From: Diplocarpon mali
Taxonomy: Eukaryota; Ascomycota; Leotiomycetes; Helotiales; Drepanopezizaceae
Direction of reading: 5' to 3'
Assembly (NCBI GenBank): GCA_024741835.1
Contig: JAENRP010000035.1
Span: 35,932-99,931, forward strand
Length of the DNA stretch: 64,000 nucleotides
The notes under the pieces were generated by a model. That model searched no databases. It was not told the DNA's origin and saw only the letters and a program-made list of their open reading frames with translations. The position numbers and the translations under genes are program-made. Each line of letters opens with the position of its first letter. Position 1 is the stretch's first letter. Shown here one piece after another: positions 1 to 10,555 of this stretch.

Positions 1-758
1 GAGTCCCCCCGGCCTGCCCTGGTTGCTGTCGTCGTCGTCGTCTGCTCTGGCCGCTCGAGTAACTCGTAATTCGTAATTCGTTGTGCCTGCCCGCAAAAAA
101 AAACCCCCCCACCGCCCTCCGCTCACCGCCTACCGATTCTTGTTCTGCCACTCCAACTCGGCCACTGTGTCTACCCGCCGCTGCACTCACGCCGTCGCAT
201 CGTTTCCACTTTGCCTGCCACCTCCCCATTCCCTCTTTGCAACCGTCTTTTTCCCAGTTGCATTCAACCCCCCCTTTTCCCTCCCCTCACGGTCATTCTC
301 CACCCAGCCCATTCACGATTCCCATCGTTCTCGATGTCTTCCGCTCTCTTTCATTAAATCATTCGTCCCAAGAGAGACAGACGGGCACACTCGTTACGGC
401 CTCCGACTCAGCATTCCGATCTGGCGTGTGTCAGTGAAGGAAACTCCCAGGGATACCGTTTCAAGAACCGCATCCGTCGAGACGTACCACTCTCACCCAC
501 CCTCAGCCTCCTTGACATCCCCCCACCCCCCCCGTCGGTCGATACCTACTCATCTACCAGTCGTCAACCCCTTCAACCGGTCCAAGTCGGCCAGGACAAC
601 GAGCGAAGGTCTCCGTGGCCACGACCTGCAAAGAGACCAGTCTCCACTGCGTCTCCCTCCGTCCGAAGCTCCCGGCGAGTCCGAAAAGAGCCCTTCAACA
701 CTTCGAGCGATCCGAACCACCCACCGCGAGGCCACGGCCAGCACACATACACAGCATC
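1..758. other. Upstream region of the WSC gene, pyrimidine-rich
   Basis: This stretch runs up to the WSC start codon. It is strongly C/T-rich on the plus strand, as is usual for fungal core promoters and 5' leaders. Overlapping open frames cover it, but their proteins are low-complexity Pro/Ser/His-rich and look non-coding. Some ATGs lie upstream of the WSC start (for example near 81 and 615, the latter in frame), so a long leader with upstream ATGs is possible. No gene is called. Confidence 0.5.
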
Positions 759-1694
759 ATGAAGTCCGTGATCTCCTGGATCGCGGCCACGGCTCTGCTT
801 GCTGCCACGAACGTTGTCGCCTTAGAACGGACATATGAAGGTTGCTATGCGTCGGATACTTCCTTCGTCTTCAACTCGACTATCGAATTCAATTCGAGGG
901 GCTCCTGCGGAGATGCATGCTACGCTCAGCAGTACCCCGTCATGGCAATGACAAACTCATCCTACTGCTTCTGCAGTGAAACTCTGCCGCCCCTGATAAC
1001 GAACAGCACATCTTCGAAGTGTAACGTCGTATGTCCTGGATTTGGCTCCGAGAGTTGTATGTGTGCCTAGAATGAGGTCGGTCGACTGTTCACTGACGGC
1101 ACAATAGGTGGCGCTCGTGGATACTGGAGTGTTTACCTCACCGGTTTAACAACCGATGTGGCGAACGCCGATCCGGGACCCGACGATACATCCCCTACGG
1201 CCAAATCATCCGCGACTCCTAAATCGACCTCGAAAGCAGCCGTTGTGACTGTAGGGGGGGAGACCGTAGTTGTCACAGCCGGCAGTGATGCCACTTCGAA
1301 TGCATACGCGTCGGCCACGCCGAAATCTTCGGGCGGAGGTCCGAATAAAGCTGGCATCGCTGCAGGCGTCGTTGCCGGAGTCCTTGGGTGTGCAGCCATC
1401 CTTGGAGGTCTATTCTTCTTCATGCGGAGTCGCAAAAGGCGAGAGATAGAAGAAGAATACAAGCGAAATGCCGCTGTGAACAGCTTTATCTCTGGTGGCA
1501 AACCTACCAGCAGCGAGACCAACTCTTCCTTCATCGATACGCGTCTTGATCCAGCCGTCATGGCTCAACGGAGACAGAGTGATGGCAGCATTGCCGATAA
1601 CCAAGATTACTCCAGGAGAATCCTCAAAGTATGTGATGCACTCCCCTCTCCAGAACATCAGTCGCTGATACGGCCTTAGGTTACCAACGCTTGA
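759..1694 (+). CDS. WSC-domain cell-wall stress sensor (Wsc1/Slg1-like)
   Basis: Plasma-membrane mechanosensor of the cell wall integrity pathway; family members signal through Rom2/Rho1 to the Pkc1 MAP-kinase cascade. Exons: 759-1056, 1108-1628 and 1680-1694, giving 277 aa. The first intron (1057-1107, GTATGT...TAG) restores the end of the WSC domain as ESC-GARGYW. The second (1629-1679) gives a tail ending RRILKVTNA, which I recognise as typical of fungal Wsc proteins. Order: signal peptide (about 1-22), Cys-rich WSC domain (about 25-110), Ser/Thr-rich stalk, one membrane helix (about 181-205) and a basic cytoplasmic tail with RRQSDGS. I chose the start at 759 rather than the in-frame ATG at 615 because it places a hydrophobic signal peptide at the N-terminus. 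Retaining the second intron would replace the last four residues with 17 others. Confidence 0.9.
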
Positions 1695-3311
1695 GTACCA
1701 TCTAACGACAACGATTTTCTACTACCGCGTCTTTTCTGTCCCCACGGCGTTCTCGGTTCCTGGTCACCCAACCTCTGGTCTGATTTGGCTCTCCATACCA
1801 CCTGTTTGGAAGGCCGCTGGTGTTTTGTCTACAGGTGTGGCGTCGAGGAGGATAGTACATCGTTCCTCTCTGGAGAATTTCGTTCTTATATTCCACGGCA
1901 TCTGGTTCAACGCTACAGCACCTACCCCCCAACGACGAACTTCCTTGCCACATCCATCCCTGTCCTTTCCGAAGAACCAAAATTCTGTTCGCTCTTTCTC
2001 GATTTCAAATACTCCCCTTTTATCTTTTCTTCTGTCGAATGATGGAAGATAACCCATCCTTGATCCTCGCCAAATATCACAACCTTGTATCCGAGTCGAA
2101 CTGAGAGTGATGTCCCTGGGATCAATCTGCCGGAGGTTGGAGTGGAGCGATGGCTGCCGGATCTGATGCCCTGCCCATCGCATCGCTTTGGCTAGCGAGG
2201 CAGTCTTGTACTGGTACGATGTACCCCTGTCTGTTGGATACAGATGAGAACCGGTGATAGTGCGTGTTTCGTGGCAGACGCTGTGTTGGAAGTTGTATAG
2301 ATCCGATTTAATGAACGGTATTCCAAGAAAGCCCTCGCTCGTCCTGCCTCGAAGGCTCTCGGCGTGCTATCATCCCTCTTCCCTACCCAGCCCCCCATCT
2401 TACCTCTACACTCACCGTTCCAACAGCTTCATCAAGCTTCTAGTTCCACTTCTCGCTAGCCTGGACAAAAGCCCATACCTGTTGTCGGACATGGAGAAGG
2501 GCAGTAATTTTGGAGACGAGTCAACGCTACAGAGTAGCAATGTCACATGGGAAAGAGTCATACTGTGACATGACGGATGAGCATATCCAGAGCGTACAAA
2601 GAGACAATGATGGAAAAGCACAGCAGAGCTATCTCCATCGCCCAAGGAATAGAAAGAGCAGTGAGAAAAGGTAGGATTGAGGTACACAGGCGACGAGAGC
2701 TCCTCGGACTAACGGAAGGCTGTACGATGCCGGGTCACGACAGAGTGCTGTTACGTACACCAGGCGCACTGGTGGGAGCATGGAAACGGAAATGTATCAT
2801 ACCCGGTGAGATAATGGATGGGGAGGAGAGCTAGCCAGCGAGCTAGGGTTGTGGAAGGATGGCGGCGCTCGAAAGATTTAACAGTGTAATTGTACTCTTC
2901 TCTTCTCCTCTTCAATGGACTGACTGGACTGGATTGTCAACGTCCCGCCCGAGCGTGGTGCCTGCAACTCATCCCGAGAGGTAAGCTGTTGTCGGATTCT
3001 GGAGGAGGCGGACTGGAGCCAGCGTTCTGATTTTGGAGCGGAGTCTTCTTCTTGGTCAAGCTATCTTCCCAATGACAACCAGGCACAACTCGCAGCGGTA
3101 ATGGTGCAGCAAGCAGCTCCAGCAGGCCGGCCGCAGCGCTTTCAACTTGTAACTCTATAGAATCTCAGAGGCAGCGTGTATGGGCCAACAACACACAGCT
3201 TCTCGGCATGCGTGAGACGGCAGCAATGATCCTTCGCTGCACATTGGGTTCGTCACGCAAAGTTACAAATCACCTCCGCGACTATATTTCTCCAGTCCCA
3301 CAGCCGTTAGT
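1695..3311. other. Intergenic region between convergent genes, no gene seen
   Basis: About 1.6 kb between the WSC stop and the stop of the RING gene. Open frames here are short and lack domains or codon regularity. The left part probably contains the WSC 3' UTR. No repeat or RNA gene was recognised. Confidence 0.5.
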
Positions 3312-4400
3312 CTATTCTCTCCGCCAATACGGCATAAATCTCGCCCTGCCTCTCCTAGAATTATGAACTCGCCCCTTGAAGTCTCCCCTCTCTCTCGGCC
3401 CGTCGTTATTCTCTCTGTGATTTTCGCCCATCTTGTTTAGACCCTCTGCATATTGCACGTGGGCATCCCAAGCAGCTAAATCCGTGTAAGGGCTCCTCAA
3501 CCAAGCTCTCAACTCATGAAGAAATAGCCTGGTATTTTCCCTCCCTATGAAATCCCTGATCATCTCTTCCGCTTGCGCCTCGCTGCCTTGAATATCCACG
3601 GTTTTCAGTATCGCGACGATATACTCTAGCAGAAACTCGGCATTATTGGCTCTACGATCGTTGCTGGCTGACGTGGAATCCGGGTTGAGAAAGGTGAAAA
3701 CTCGGAGCTCGCGCCGGATCCATTTGCGTGCTCGTGAGACCAGTTCGGCGTCACTGATAAAGAGAGCTGGTGTCAGATCTCGGAACCGAGAAAATCGGTT
3801 GGATCCTACGTGTAGGGAGAAGAGCTGCCTCTCGTACACTTGTCTGCGTCGAAGCAGAGCTGTGTCAGGCTTCTGTGTCGACGCAGTATCATATTCGCTC
3901 CTCCGATACGGGCGTCTTGGTCGCGGATCAAAGTTATGAGGTCTTGAGTGTCCCAATCTCGGCCAAGATGTCGAGGTCGAGATTGAAGTGGGAGGCTGTT
4001 TCGTCGTGGCAACCTCATACGTCTTGAACGTTTTTGGGTCAGACTTCGTGAAGCTGTACTGAACCGAGGTTGTTTCGCCCTTGCACAGAGGACATGAAGA
4101 ATGCTCTTGCAGCCAGCTGATCAAGCAGAGGAAATCAAACGAACCGTGTTCACACGGCTGCGCGATTGCCTGCTCGGAAATGCGCTCGAGGCAGATCACG
4201 CAACACTCTTCCTCGAACTCGGTGGATGCATCTTGTCGCACGGAATTCTCTGTGAGAACCATTTCAAGGGCTTGGGAGCGGGCGTCGAAGGATTCAGCAT
4301 TCATCTGCGTGTTGTTTATTTTCTGGTTAGATGTGAGTGTCACAGATGATTTTGAGTAATGGCGGGATGATGATATTTGGGTGGCGACAGGGGTCAACAA
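3312..4400 (-). CDS. RING-finger E3 ubiquitin ligase, TOPORS-like
   Basis: Predicted ubiquitin (possibly SUMO) ligase. An uninterrupted 362-codon frame has a RING at about residues 67-106: C67-x2-C70, C83-x-H85, D89-x2-C92, then C103-P-L-C106. Asp89 sits where most RINGs have Cys, a variant I associate with fungal TOPORS-like RINGs. A basic helical segment around [11 protein letters not shown] resembles the region after the RING in TOPORS proteins, whose animal members act in DNA damage and chromatin control. The C-terminus is Arg-rich (RRGRARF). The start is uncertain: ATG at 4398-4400 or the in-frame ATG at 4302-4304 (MNAESFDAR), which would trim 32 poorly structured residues. It is divergent from SLD2. 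The RING call is firm; the TOPORS link is inference. Confidence 0.82.
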   Translation of the reverse strand: MLTPVATQISSSRHYSKSSVTLTSNQKINNTQMNAESFDARSQALEMVLTENSVRQDASTEFEEECCVICLERISEQAIAQPCEHGSFDFLCLISWLQEHSSCPLCKGETTSVQYSFTKSDPKTFKTYEVATTKQPPTSISTSTSWPRLGHSRPHNFDPRPRRPYRRSEYDTASTQKPDTALLRRRQVYERQLFSLHVGSNRFSRFRDLTPALFISDAELVSRARKWIRRELRVFTFLNPDSTSASNDRRANNAEFLLEYIVAILKTVDIQGSEAQAEEMIRDFIGRENTRLFLHELRAWLRSPYTDLAAWDAHVQYAEGLNKMGENHRENNDGPRERGDFKGRVHNSRRGRARFMPYWRRE

Positions 4401-4425
4401 GCACTACTTGATAGGCGATAAGACC

Positions 4426-4447
4426 GAGCGCGTTTGATGCGACGCGA
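4426..4447 (+). promoter_or_regulatory. MCB/E2F-like elements upstream of SLD2
   Basis: GAGCGCGTTT at 4426-4435 and ACGCGA at 4442-4447 lie 105-127 bases upstream of the SLD2 ATG. They resemble the MluI cell-cycle box and E2F-type sites bound by MBF in yeasts. Function is inferred from motif and neighbour only. Confidence 0.4.
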
Positions 4448-4552
4448 GGAACATAATTTGAGTTTATCTCGGAGCGACCTCCCCTATACCCTTCGAATGG
4501 ATCACACTTCCAAAATTGTGTTGGGCTTTACTCGTGGCTCGGAAATTGGATA

Positions 4553-6103
4553 ATGGATAACGTTCAGAAAGAAGAGTTGACGAACAAGTCGAATGCGCTA
4601 CGAGGAGAGCTGAAGATATGGGAGAAAGCCTTCTCTGCTGCCAATGACGGTAAGAAGGCATCCCGAGCGGATATTAAGAACAATCCTGAGATCGGTACGA
4701 ATCCCTCATCTGAAGCCAGAGACCAAACGCTTATTGTGTACCTAGCTGCCAAATATAAAGACTACAACAAGATTCGAGACATACTGTCAGGCAAATTAGA
4801 GCTACCTCCACCTGTGGCAAAGGGCCAGACACCTCGAAAACGGAAGTATGAGGAGGCTGGGCATGGATTCTCGAAACGACAGCTGATTGCGAACACGCCT
4901 TTGAAGAGAGATCTACAGCCATGGGAAGTAGACCCATACGAATCTCCAACAGTGATTCGGAATCTGTTCACACCTTCAAAGAAAGCGCTAGGGCCAACAC
5001 CACAGAAGGATGGGATAGTGCTTGGATTATTCGATTTGCTTCAGGACGATACGGCAGTTCCCACGCCATCAAAGAGGAATGTTCACGAGATATCATCAAA
5101 GGGTTCGATCCATGCTACACCACGGAAGTTGGGGTGCGAGATCGCTCTGAAGGCAAGCAAGACACCCGGATCCGGGAAGAGATATTTGCTTGATGCGTTC
5201 TCTACACCCGCAAAGAACAGAATCACCGATGGACCTGCCGGCACTCCCTCCTCAGTTTCAAAGTTGCATTTCTCTACGCCGTCATTTTTGAGACGAGATA
5301 ATCATCGGATGCTGTTGCCAGCTGTAAACGAGAATGAGGAAGGTCCTGAACTTTCCCCGCAGATGGTCCGCGTACCGCGGAAACCGCTCGTCAGAAGCCT
5401 AAGCAGCATGCTTGCTGGGCTGCGACAGATGGAAGACGAAGCCGCCGATGACGACCTCGACGCGCTGCGCGAAATGGAGATGGAATTGGAGGGCGGCAGT
5501 CTCCCAGCACCGCGACTGAAACCCAAGCCTGCTATCCCATCCGCTACGAAGGAGAATGTCCTTGTTGCGGACAGTCAAACGGGGTTGGTCGGAGCGTTTG
5601 ATGATGAGGCTCAGTTCGATAGCGAGGGCGAGGAACCGGCTCTGGCAGGAGATGGCCAGCCGTTGAAGGTGTATAAGAAGAAAGGGCAGAAACGGACAAC
5701 GCGGAGGGTGAAGCTGAAACCAACACGCTCAAAACCCACTGCCATGGTTCCGGAAAGCAAGACTCCTGCAGATGGCGACAGCGGCGACGAACTTGCCGAT
5801 TCCGGAACGGAACAGATAGCTCCAGAAACTCAAGTGGAAGCCGGCGAGGCAGCCCCGTTCGAAGATGCGCGGAACTTCGACTCGGATTCGCAGTCGGAGT
5901 ATACGGCTTCGGAGGGCGGGACGAGGTACAAGAGGCCGGATCAGGGCAAGAAGCGCAAAGGCATGACGAAAGACGGGAAGATTCGCACTGTGGCAAGGAA
6001 GTTCAATGCCATCGCTCACCAGAATTTCAAGAGATTGAAGTTGAGAAACTCGGGAGCGAAGGGCGGACCCGCACATAATAGTCGGTTCAGGAGGAGGAAG
6101 TGA
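4553..6103 (+). CDS. SLD2: DNA replication regulator Sld2
   Basis: Initiation factor for chromosomal replication. In yeast, CDK-phosphorylated Sld2 binds Dpb11 and helps load GINS and Pol epsilon to form the CMG helicase. Exons 4553-4694 and 4746-6103 give 499 aa. Removing the 51-nt intron (4695-4745, GTACGA...TAG) restores the conserved N-terminus NNPEI-AAKYKDYNKIRD, the Sld2/RecQL4-type helical region. Many S/T-P sites follow (TPQKDG, STPAK, PTPSK), fitting multi-site CDK control. The basic C-terminus with RKFNAIAHQNFKRLKLR and FRRRK is typical of fungal Sld2. The intron is a multiple of three and has no stop, so its retention would insert 17 residues. MCB-like elements lie just upstream. 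Divergent from the RING gene. Confidence 0.9.
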   Translation: MDNVQKEELTNKSNALRGELKIWEKAFSAANDGKKASRADIKNNPEIGTNPSSEARDQTLIVYLAAKYKDYNKIRDILSGKLELPPPVAKGQTPRKRKYEEAGHGFSKRQLIANTPLKRDLQPWEVDPYESPTVIRNLFTPSKKALGPTPQKDGIVLGLFDLLQDDTAVPTPSKRNVHEISSKGSIHATPRKLGCEIALKASKTPGSGKRYLLDAFSTPAKNRITDGPAGTPSSVSKLHFSTPSFLRRDNHRMLLPAVNENEEGPELSPQMVRVPRKPLVRSLSSMLAGLRQMEDEAADDDLDALREMEMELEGGSLPAPRLKPKPAIPSATKENVLVADSQTGLVGAFDDEAQFDSEGEEPALAGDGQPLKVYKKKGQKRTTRRVKLKPTRSKPTAMVPESKTPADGDSGDELADSGTEQIAPETQVEAGEAAPFEDARNFDSDSQSEYTASEGGTRYKRPDQGKKRKGMTKDGKIRTVARKFNAIAHQNFKRLKLRNSGAKGGPAHNSRFRRRK

Positions 6104-6609
6104 GAAGACGAGAGAGTATGGAGGAGCGACTTGAGGAGAAGAGCGCTAGGACTAAATTAGACGACTTGATGAAGATCTTATGTTATTTCACACAAGAGGT
6201 GTTATGGCCTGAAGTTGAGTTGTATGGTATGGGTGATTCTTATTCGGGTGATGTTTACAATGTCATTCTTTCCTCATGCCCGTTATCCAGTCATGATCCC
6301 CATACATACAAGTCGGTTCCCCCCAACGATTCATAATTAACATCCATTTCCACCTGCCCTGTTCATCATGCATCATTCAACCTCTGAATCAAGGTCCCCC
6401 CCAAAATGTCAAGCCCAATTCTGGTGAACTCCGTCCCAAATGCGTGTCGATTCATTTATACACAATCGAATCTAATATCGATCCAAATATTTCCTCTTTG
6501 TTCAAATCAATAGAAGAGGTTCCACTGGTGTAATGGCGCTCATCATGCTCGCCGAAAGGTGCCATTCAAGCTGCCCCTCTGCATCGTATGTGATGTTGAT
6601 GAGCAGGTA
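6104..6609. other. Spacer between convergent SLD2 and FIG1
   Basis: About 500 bases of 3' flanking sequence shared by two convergent genes. Only short frames occur. No gene, repeat or RNA was recognised. Confidence 0.5.
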
Positions 6610-7554
6610 TCAAGAAAATGCTTCGCTTAACACCCGAATGCTCAAAATCATAACTAGAAGCCCTATCGTGACGATGATGAGGAGCGCGAATCCGAACCAA
6701 CCGAGTACCATCGCTATGGTCCCGACACCGCTGCGCACGCTGCCGTTTCCAAAATCTTGGGCGATAATCGAGGCGGCAACGGAAGCTGTGTGTTGCCATA
6801 AGACGGAGACCAGGACGAAAATGGAGGCGATGAAGATTATGGCCAGAGCGATTTGTGAGACGGGCCGAGAAGGGAAAGGTTTGACTTCACGTTCGCTGCC
6901 GTGGGCGTCTTCTTCTTCGTGCCAGCCTGGAAAGCTTGCAAGTAGCAGCAGGCAAATGAAGGCGAATATGATGGCAATGATACTAGGACCCGTTAGAAGG
7001 CGGCTCAGAGGTTAGAGCTTTAAGACTTACATCAAGTACGGGAATACAATCATATCCTTGAATTGACTGGCAAGCCAGACCAGGTTCAGAGGATCTTGAG
7101 TCAGAGAGATCTCGTTGGCGAGAGACGTGGCATTGTTACTACACAGCCATGATCCTCCATCTGGGTTAATACAGATGCCGAAGTATCCGACTCTTGCTGC
7201 TAATACGGCATCTCCTGCAATGACAGCTATTGCATTGTGCACGTTGAAGTCGACCTGTGCGGTCGAGGGCTTTGGCGCATAGTCTTCGTAGTATATTGAA
7301 ATGAGAAAGATGTCAGGTATGAGCGGTGATGATGACGAGCAGCCTGCTAACAAGAGCGCTGGGAGACTGTTAACTTTGCTATGGGGCCCGGAAACAAGCA
7401 CGTACAAAGTAATATGATGGCATTCGCAATCAGAATCATAAGTACATGATGGTAGCCGAGGAATGGTATCAGCCCTGCCGCAGGTTAGCTACTGTGGTAT
7501 GAGAGCATTCTTTGGAGACACACTCATCCACCCAACCCGAAACCTTTGTGCCAT
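6610..7554 (-). CDS. FIG1: Fig1-family Ca2+ regulator and membrane fusion protein
   Basis: Four-pass plasma-membrane protein required in fungi for low-affinity Ca2+ uptake during mating and for cell fusion. Four exons (7554-7524, 7474-7406, 7358-7031 and 6982-6610) give 266 aa; each join preserves frame and hydrophobic segments. The N-terminal helix (LIPFLGYHHVLMILIANAII) is followed by a lumenal loop with RVGYFGIC, a GSWLC motif and LTQDPLNLVW. This loop is characteristic of Fig1 and related to the claudin-like W-x-C pattern. Three more helices follow (around IIIAIIFAFICLLLL, ALAIIFIASIFVLVSV and GWFGFALLIIVTIGLL). The first donor is GTGTGT, weaker than the others, so the first exon (MAQRFRVGWM) is less certain than the rest. 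Convergent with SLD2. Confidence 0.85.
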
Positions 7555-9423
7555 GTCTCCCTAGAGACCCGTTTCTTGTTCAGGAATGTCAACCCCGTCC
7601 GCCGTCGGAGCGACGTTGAGTCGCGGGAGTGGAGCTCAGCAACGTTGAAGATTCTTTGATGTGTCAGAGGCTGGATCGTGGAATGCAGCAGCGGCGGTGA
7701 TCTCGAAGACTGCAGATCTCAACTCGGGGGATCGTGTGGATGATGTGGATGATGTGGATGATGTACGCGGAATGATAATTCTGCAAAAGTTTTTTACAAC
7801 AGTCAGTGTTAACAAACAGTATATGCAGGAAGAGTTTGGGAGAGAGTTAGAAACTCAGCAGCGGAAATCCTCAAAGCCGTCCGTCAAATGGTATGCGTAT
7901 CGGAAAGAGTAAATCTCGGTGGCTGATCAAGTGCTGCTACTGCGCCATTTCATTTTCTCTGAGCTCAATGAAAACAAAGATGGCTGGAGGGTCAACAGGG
8001 CAACGCGGGGGTCAGCGGTTCGCGTAATTTAGCGGGCCCCTAGCTCCAGCCTCATGGAATTTTCAAAGGTATCTTCTTGTTTTCATTCTAACAACTTTTG
8101 AACTGAGTACATAGGGTAATCTTTCTCTTCCCTCTGAGACGAGCAAGCTTCACTGATCTCGCACTGCTCATCTCAATTAACATCATAAACAAGCTCTAAG
8201 CCTGCCACAGCAATCTGTTGTTACGGCAATGTCATCATGCATGATGGGCCACGACCCAAACCAACAAGTGATTGTTCCACTCTGCCCCTGCTGGCCAGCT
8301 TACTTTTTCTCCAGGTCTTCGATCAGTTACAGGGCCAGATGCCATGTTGTACCCTTGTTAAATTCACAAAGTTTTGCAAGCTTACTTCCTGCGCAGAAGT
8401 GTCCCTGAGCTTTTATCTATCCCACTACCCTTAGCAGCCAGAGACAATAACCTGTGCGTCCCGATCAGCATTGCAGCTGGAGCCCTACCAGGACACCTAC
8501 ATTGTCCACTCCAGAAATGGTCTAAAAGAGGAGTATGATATAACCAAGGAGCTCCTTTCTTTTTATCCCCGTACTAATACAATGGACTCGTAGAGTCGGC
8601 GTACATGTAAACCGTCCTCCCGGTTACAGGTTACAGGCCAGAGTTTTCTGAAAGTGCTTGAAAAGAGGCTGCTACTAACATGGCAGTGCAAGATAGAGAG
8701 AAGTAAATGGCATTGGACTTCATTGACCGTTGGTATTTTGCCACTTCGATATCTAGGAAATGTTACCAGGGGAGAGGTATACTCCAATAATTGGCCTTGA
8801 TATTGGAGCTCTAGCACATCCAGGACAACTCTCAAGACATGTAGAGCAGCAGTACCTCTGAAAGAGCTTCAAGCTATTCTGAAGATAGAAAAGTGACTCT
8901 CACAATCCTCGGCATGACAGAAGCAGAAGAATCTTCTACGAAATCTTTTGATAATTCGTGGTACTTTCGGCATATAATATAACCAAGCCTCGCAGCTATA
9001 AGTTTTATTACTTACTACACGCTTCGTCATGATGCCAATGTTGCTCTGTTGTCATACCTCAGTTCGCTCTCCACTCACATTCCGACTGCACTTCGTATCA
9101 GTCCGTTTTAGTCTGTGCCAGCGACACACCTCGCCTGATAACATCTCACTATGCATAACACTACTTCTTCCATGACGTGCCCAAAGATGTGTTGTCGCAG
9201 ATCGCTTGCTCAACTGCCAGTGATACAAGGCCTTTTACAGCGGAGCTCTCTGCATTCTGATCTTCTTCAGACCTCGGCTATGTCTGTTCGTGAAGAAGTA
9301 CAACACTGCGATATGTGACACGGAGTCGCTCTTGAAACTTCCCCTGTCTCGTGACGTCCCGGTTTTCTCTGCTGGCTATCCTGAGGAAACCGCCTGCCTA
9401 CTTTCAACTACACCGCCCATGTC
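7555..9423. other. Gene-poor region with a short tandem repeat
   Basis: Nearly 1.9 kb between the FIG1 start and the stop of the LysM gene. Open frames are short, without recognisable domains. The sequence is more AT-rich and lacks the coding periodicity seen in neighbours. A 9-nt repeat (GTGGATGAT) occurs at 7735-7761. No RNA gene or intact mobile element was recognised. Confidence 0.5.
7735..7761 (+). repeat. Tandem repeat (GTGGATGAT)x3
   Basis: Three perfect copies of a 9-nt unit, upstream of FIG1. It would encode Val-Asp-Asp repeats if translated, but no supported gene covers it. Confidence 0.85.
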
Positions 9424-10555
9424 TCACATCCCAGCCCAGACGTTACCTACCAGCCGATTTGCGATTCGCTCAACATAATGACCTGTGGCTGTAATGCCAT
9501 CGGACAAATCATCCCGATTTACTCTTCCAGAATTGTATGCTCTGCAAGCGTGATACCAGTTCTGATCCCACTGATAACTTGATGAAGAGCTCGGAGTTAG
9601 TATGGCTTACTGAAGTGGTGTATAGGAACAAAAAGAGTAACTGAGGAGATGGCGAGTATTTGCAATGAATACAGCGTATCCATACCTCCTGCAACAAGCT
9701 TGAGAGAGACAAAACAGACTCGAACGGCACTCACTAGCACTGAATCAACCCATCTCCATGCCTAGTTCCCTGAGCCCCATCTCTAATCATTCTTTCAATA
9801 CACCATTCCGGATATCTGGCATCCCATTCCTGCCCATTATGAGCTTGCATCAGACCTGTGTTTTTGATAAAGTCAGGCGCTGGCGAATACGTGGTCCCTA
9901 CTCGTACGTTGCCTCCGGATTCCTGCATAATTATGCAAAGGATTACTCGAGGGTCGACTCCGGACTCGTAGGCAACAATCGGGATCCACTTCTTGATGTA
10001 GGCTACTTCACTCGGGGACGAAGAGAGTAGCATGAGTCGCTCGTTGGTCCTGAGAAGGTGTTCGTAGCTTGCCCAGCGTGACGGGTGTGGGAAGTTGGTT
10101 GCTGGCCCGGAAAGGTTCTCGTAGCCTGGGATATGATTGTGTGGGTGTATGTGCTTGATTCCCCCGTGACTGCTAGGTGGCGGCTTGTCTGGAATATTGA
10201 TGATTTGGCCGACTTGCAGAGACTCTGGCTTCACTCCTGGGTTACATGACTGAATGCCGGCGATGTCGACGTTAAACCTCTGTGCGATGGCAGCAAAGGT
10301 GTCGCCCGAGTTGACCTTATACGACCCAGCAGCTGGAGCCATGATCGGAGCTACCGGCGTATGATAATAAGGATCCGTATGGGTAGCTGCCGGAGCAGGG
10401 ACGTTGATGACTTGGCCGACCTGCAAGGTCTCGGGCTTCACACCTGGGTTCAAGTCCTGGATGGCGGAGATTCCCACATTGAATCTTTGCGAAATGGCAA
10501 AGAAGGTGTCTCCTGAGGCAATGGTATACTTCCCATCACTGCCTGAGCCTGACAT
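9424..10555 (-). CDS. Tandem LysM plus GH23 lysozyme-like (transglycosylase) protein without signal peptide
   Basis: Predicted glycan-binding and glycan-cleaving protein. Exon 1 (10555-9735) and exon 2 (9577-9424) give 324 aa. LysM modules at about 9-52 and 78-122 share GDTFxAIxQRFNV and NPGVKPExLQVGQxINxP. A linker with His-rich HIHPHNHIPGY leads to a GH23-like domain (about 185-324) with catalytic-type Glu212 in MQESGG and the later GLMQAHNG. Exon 2 completes the fold (RAYNSGRV, YVERIANRLVG). Its intron (9734-9578, 157 nt) is long for this window but has a TACTAAC branch-like site. LysM binds GlcNAc glycans; GH23 enzymes cut peptidoglycan, and related fungal domains are called muramidases. 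The N-terminus starts directly with LysM and is not hydrophobic, so the conventional secretion route is not evident. It sits alone between two gene-poor stretches. Confidence 0.8.

Noticed and set aside
83..838. 251-codon frame before and across the WSC start
   Set aside because: His/Pro/Ser-rich, out of frame with the clear WSC protein, and derived from C/T-rich leader sequence.
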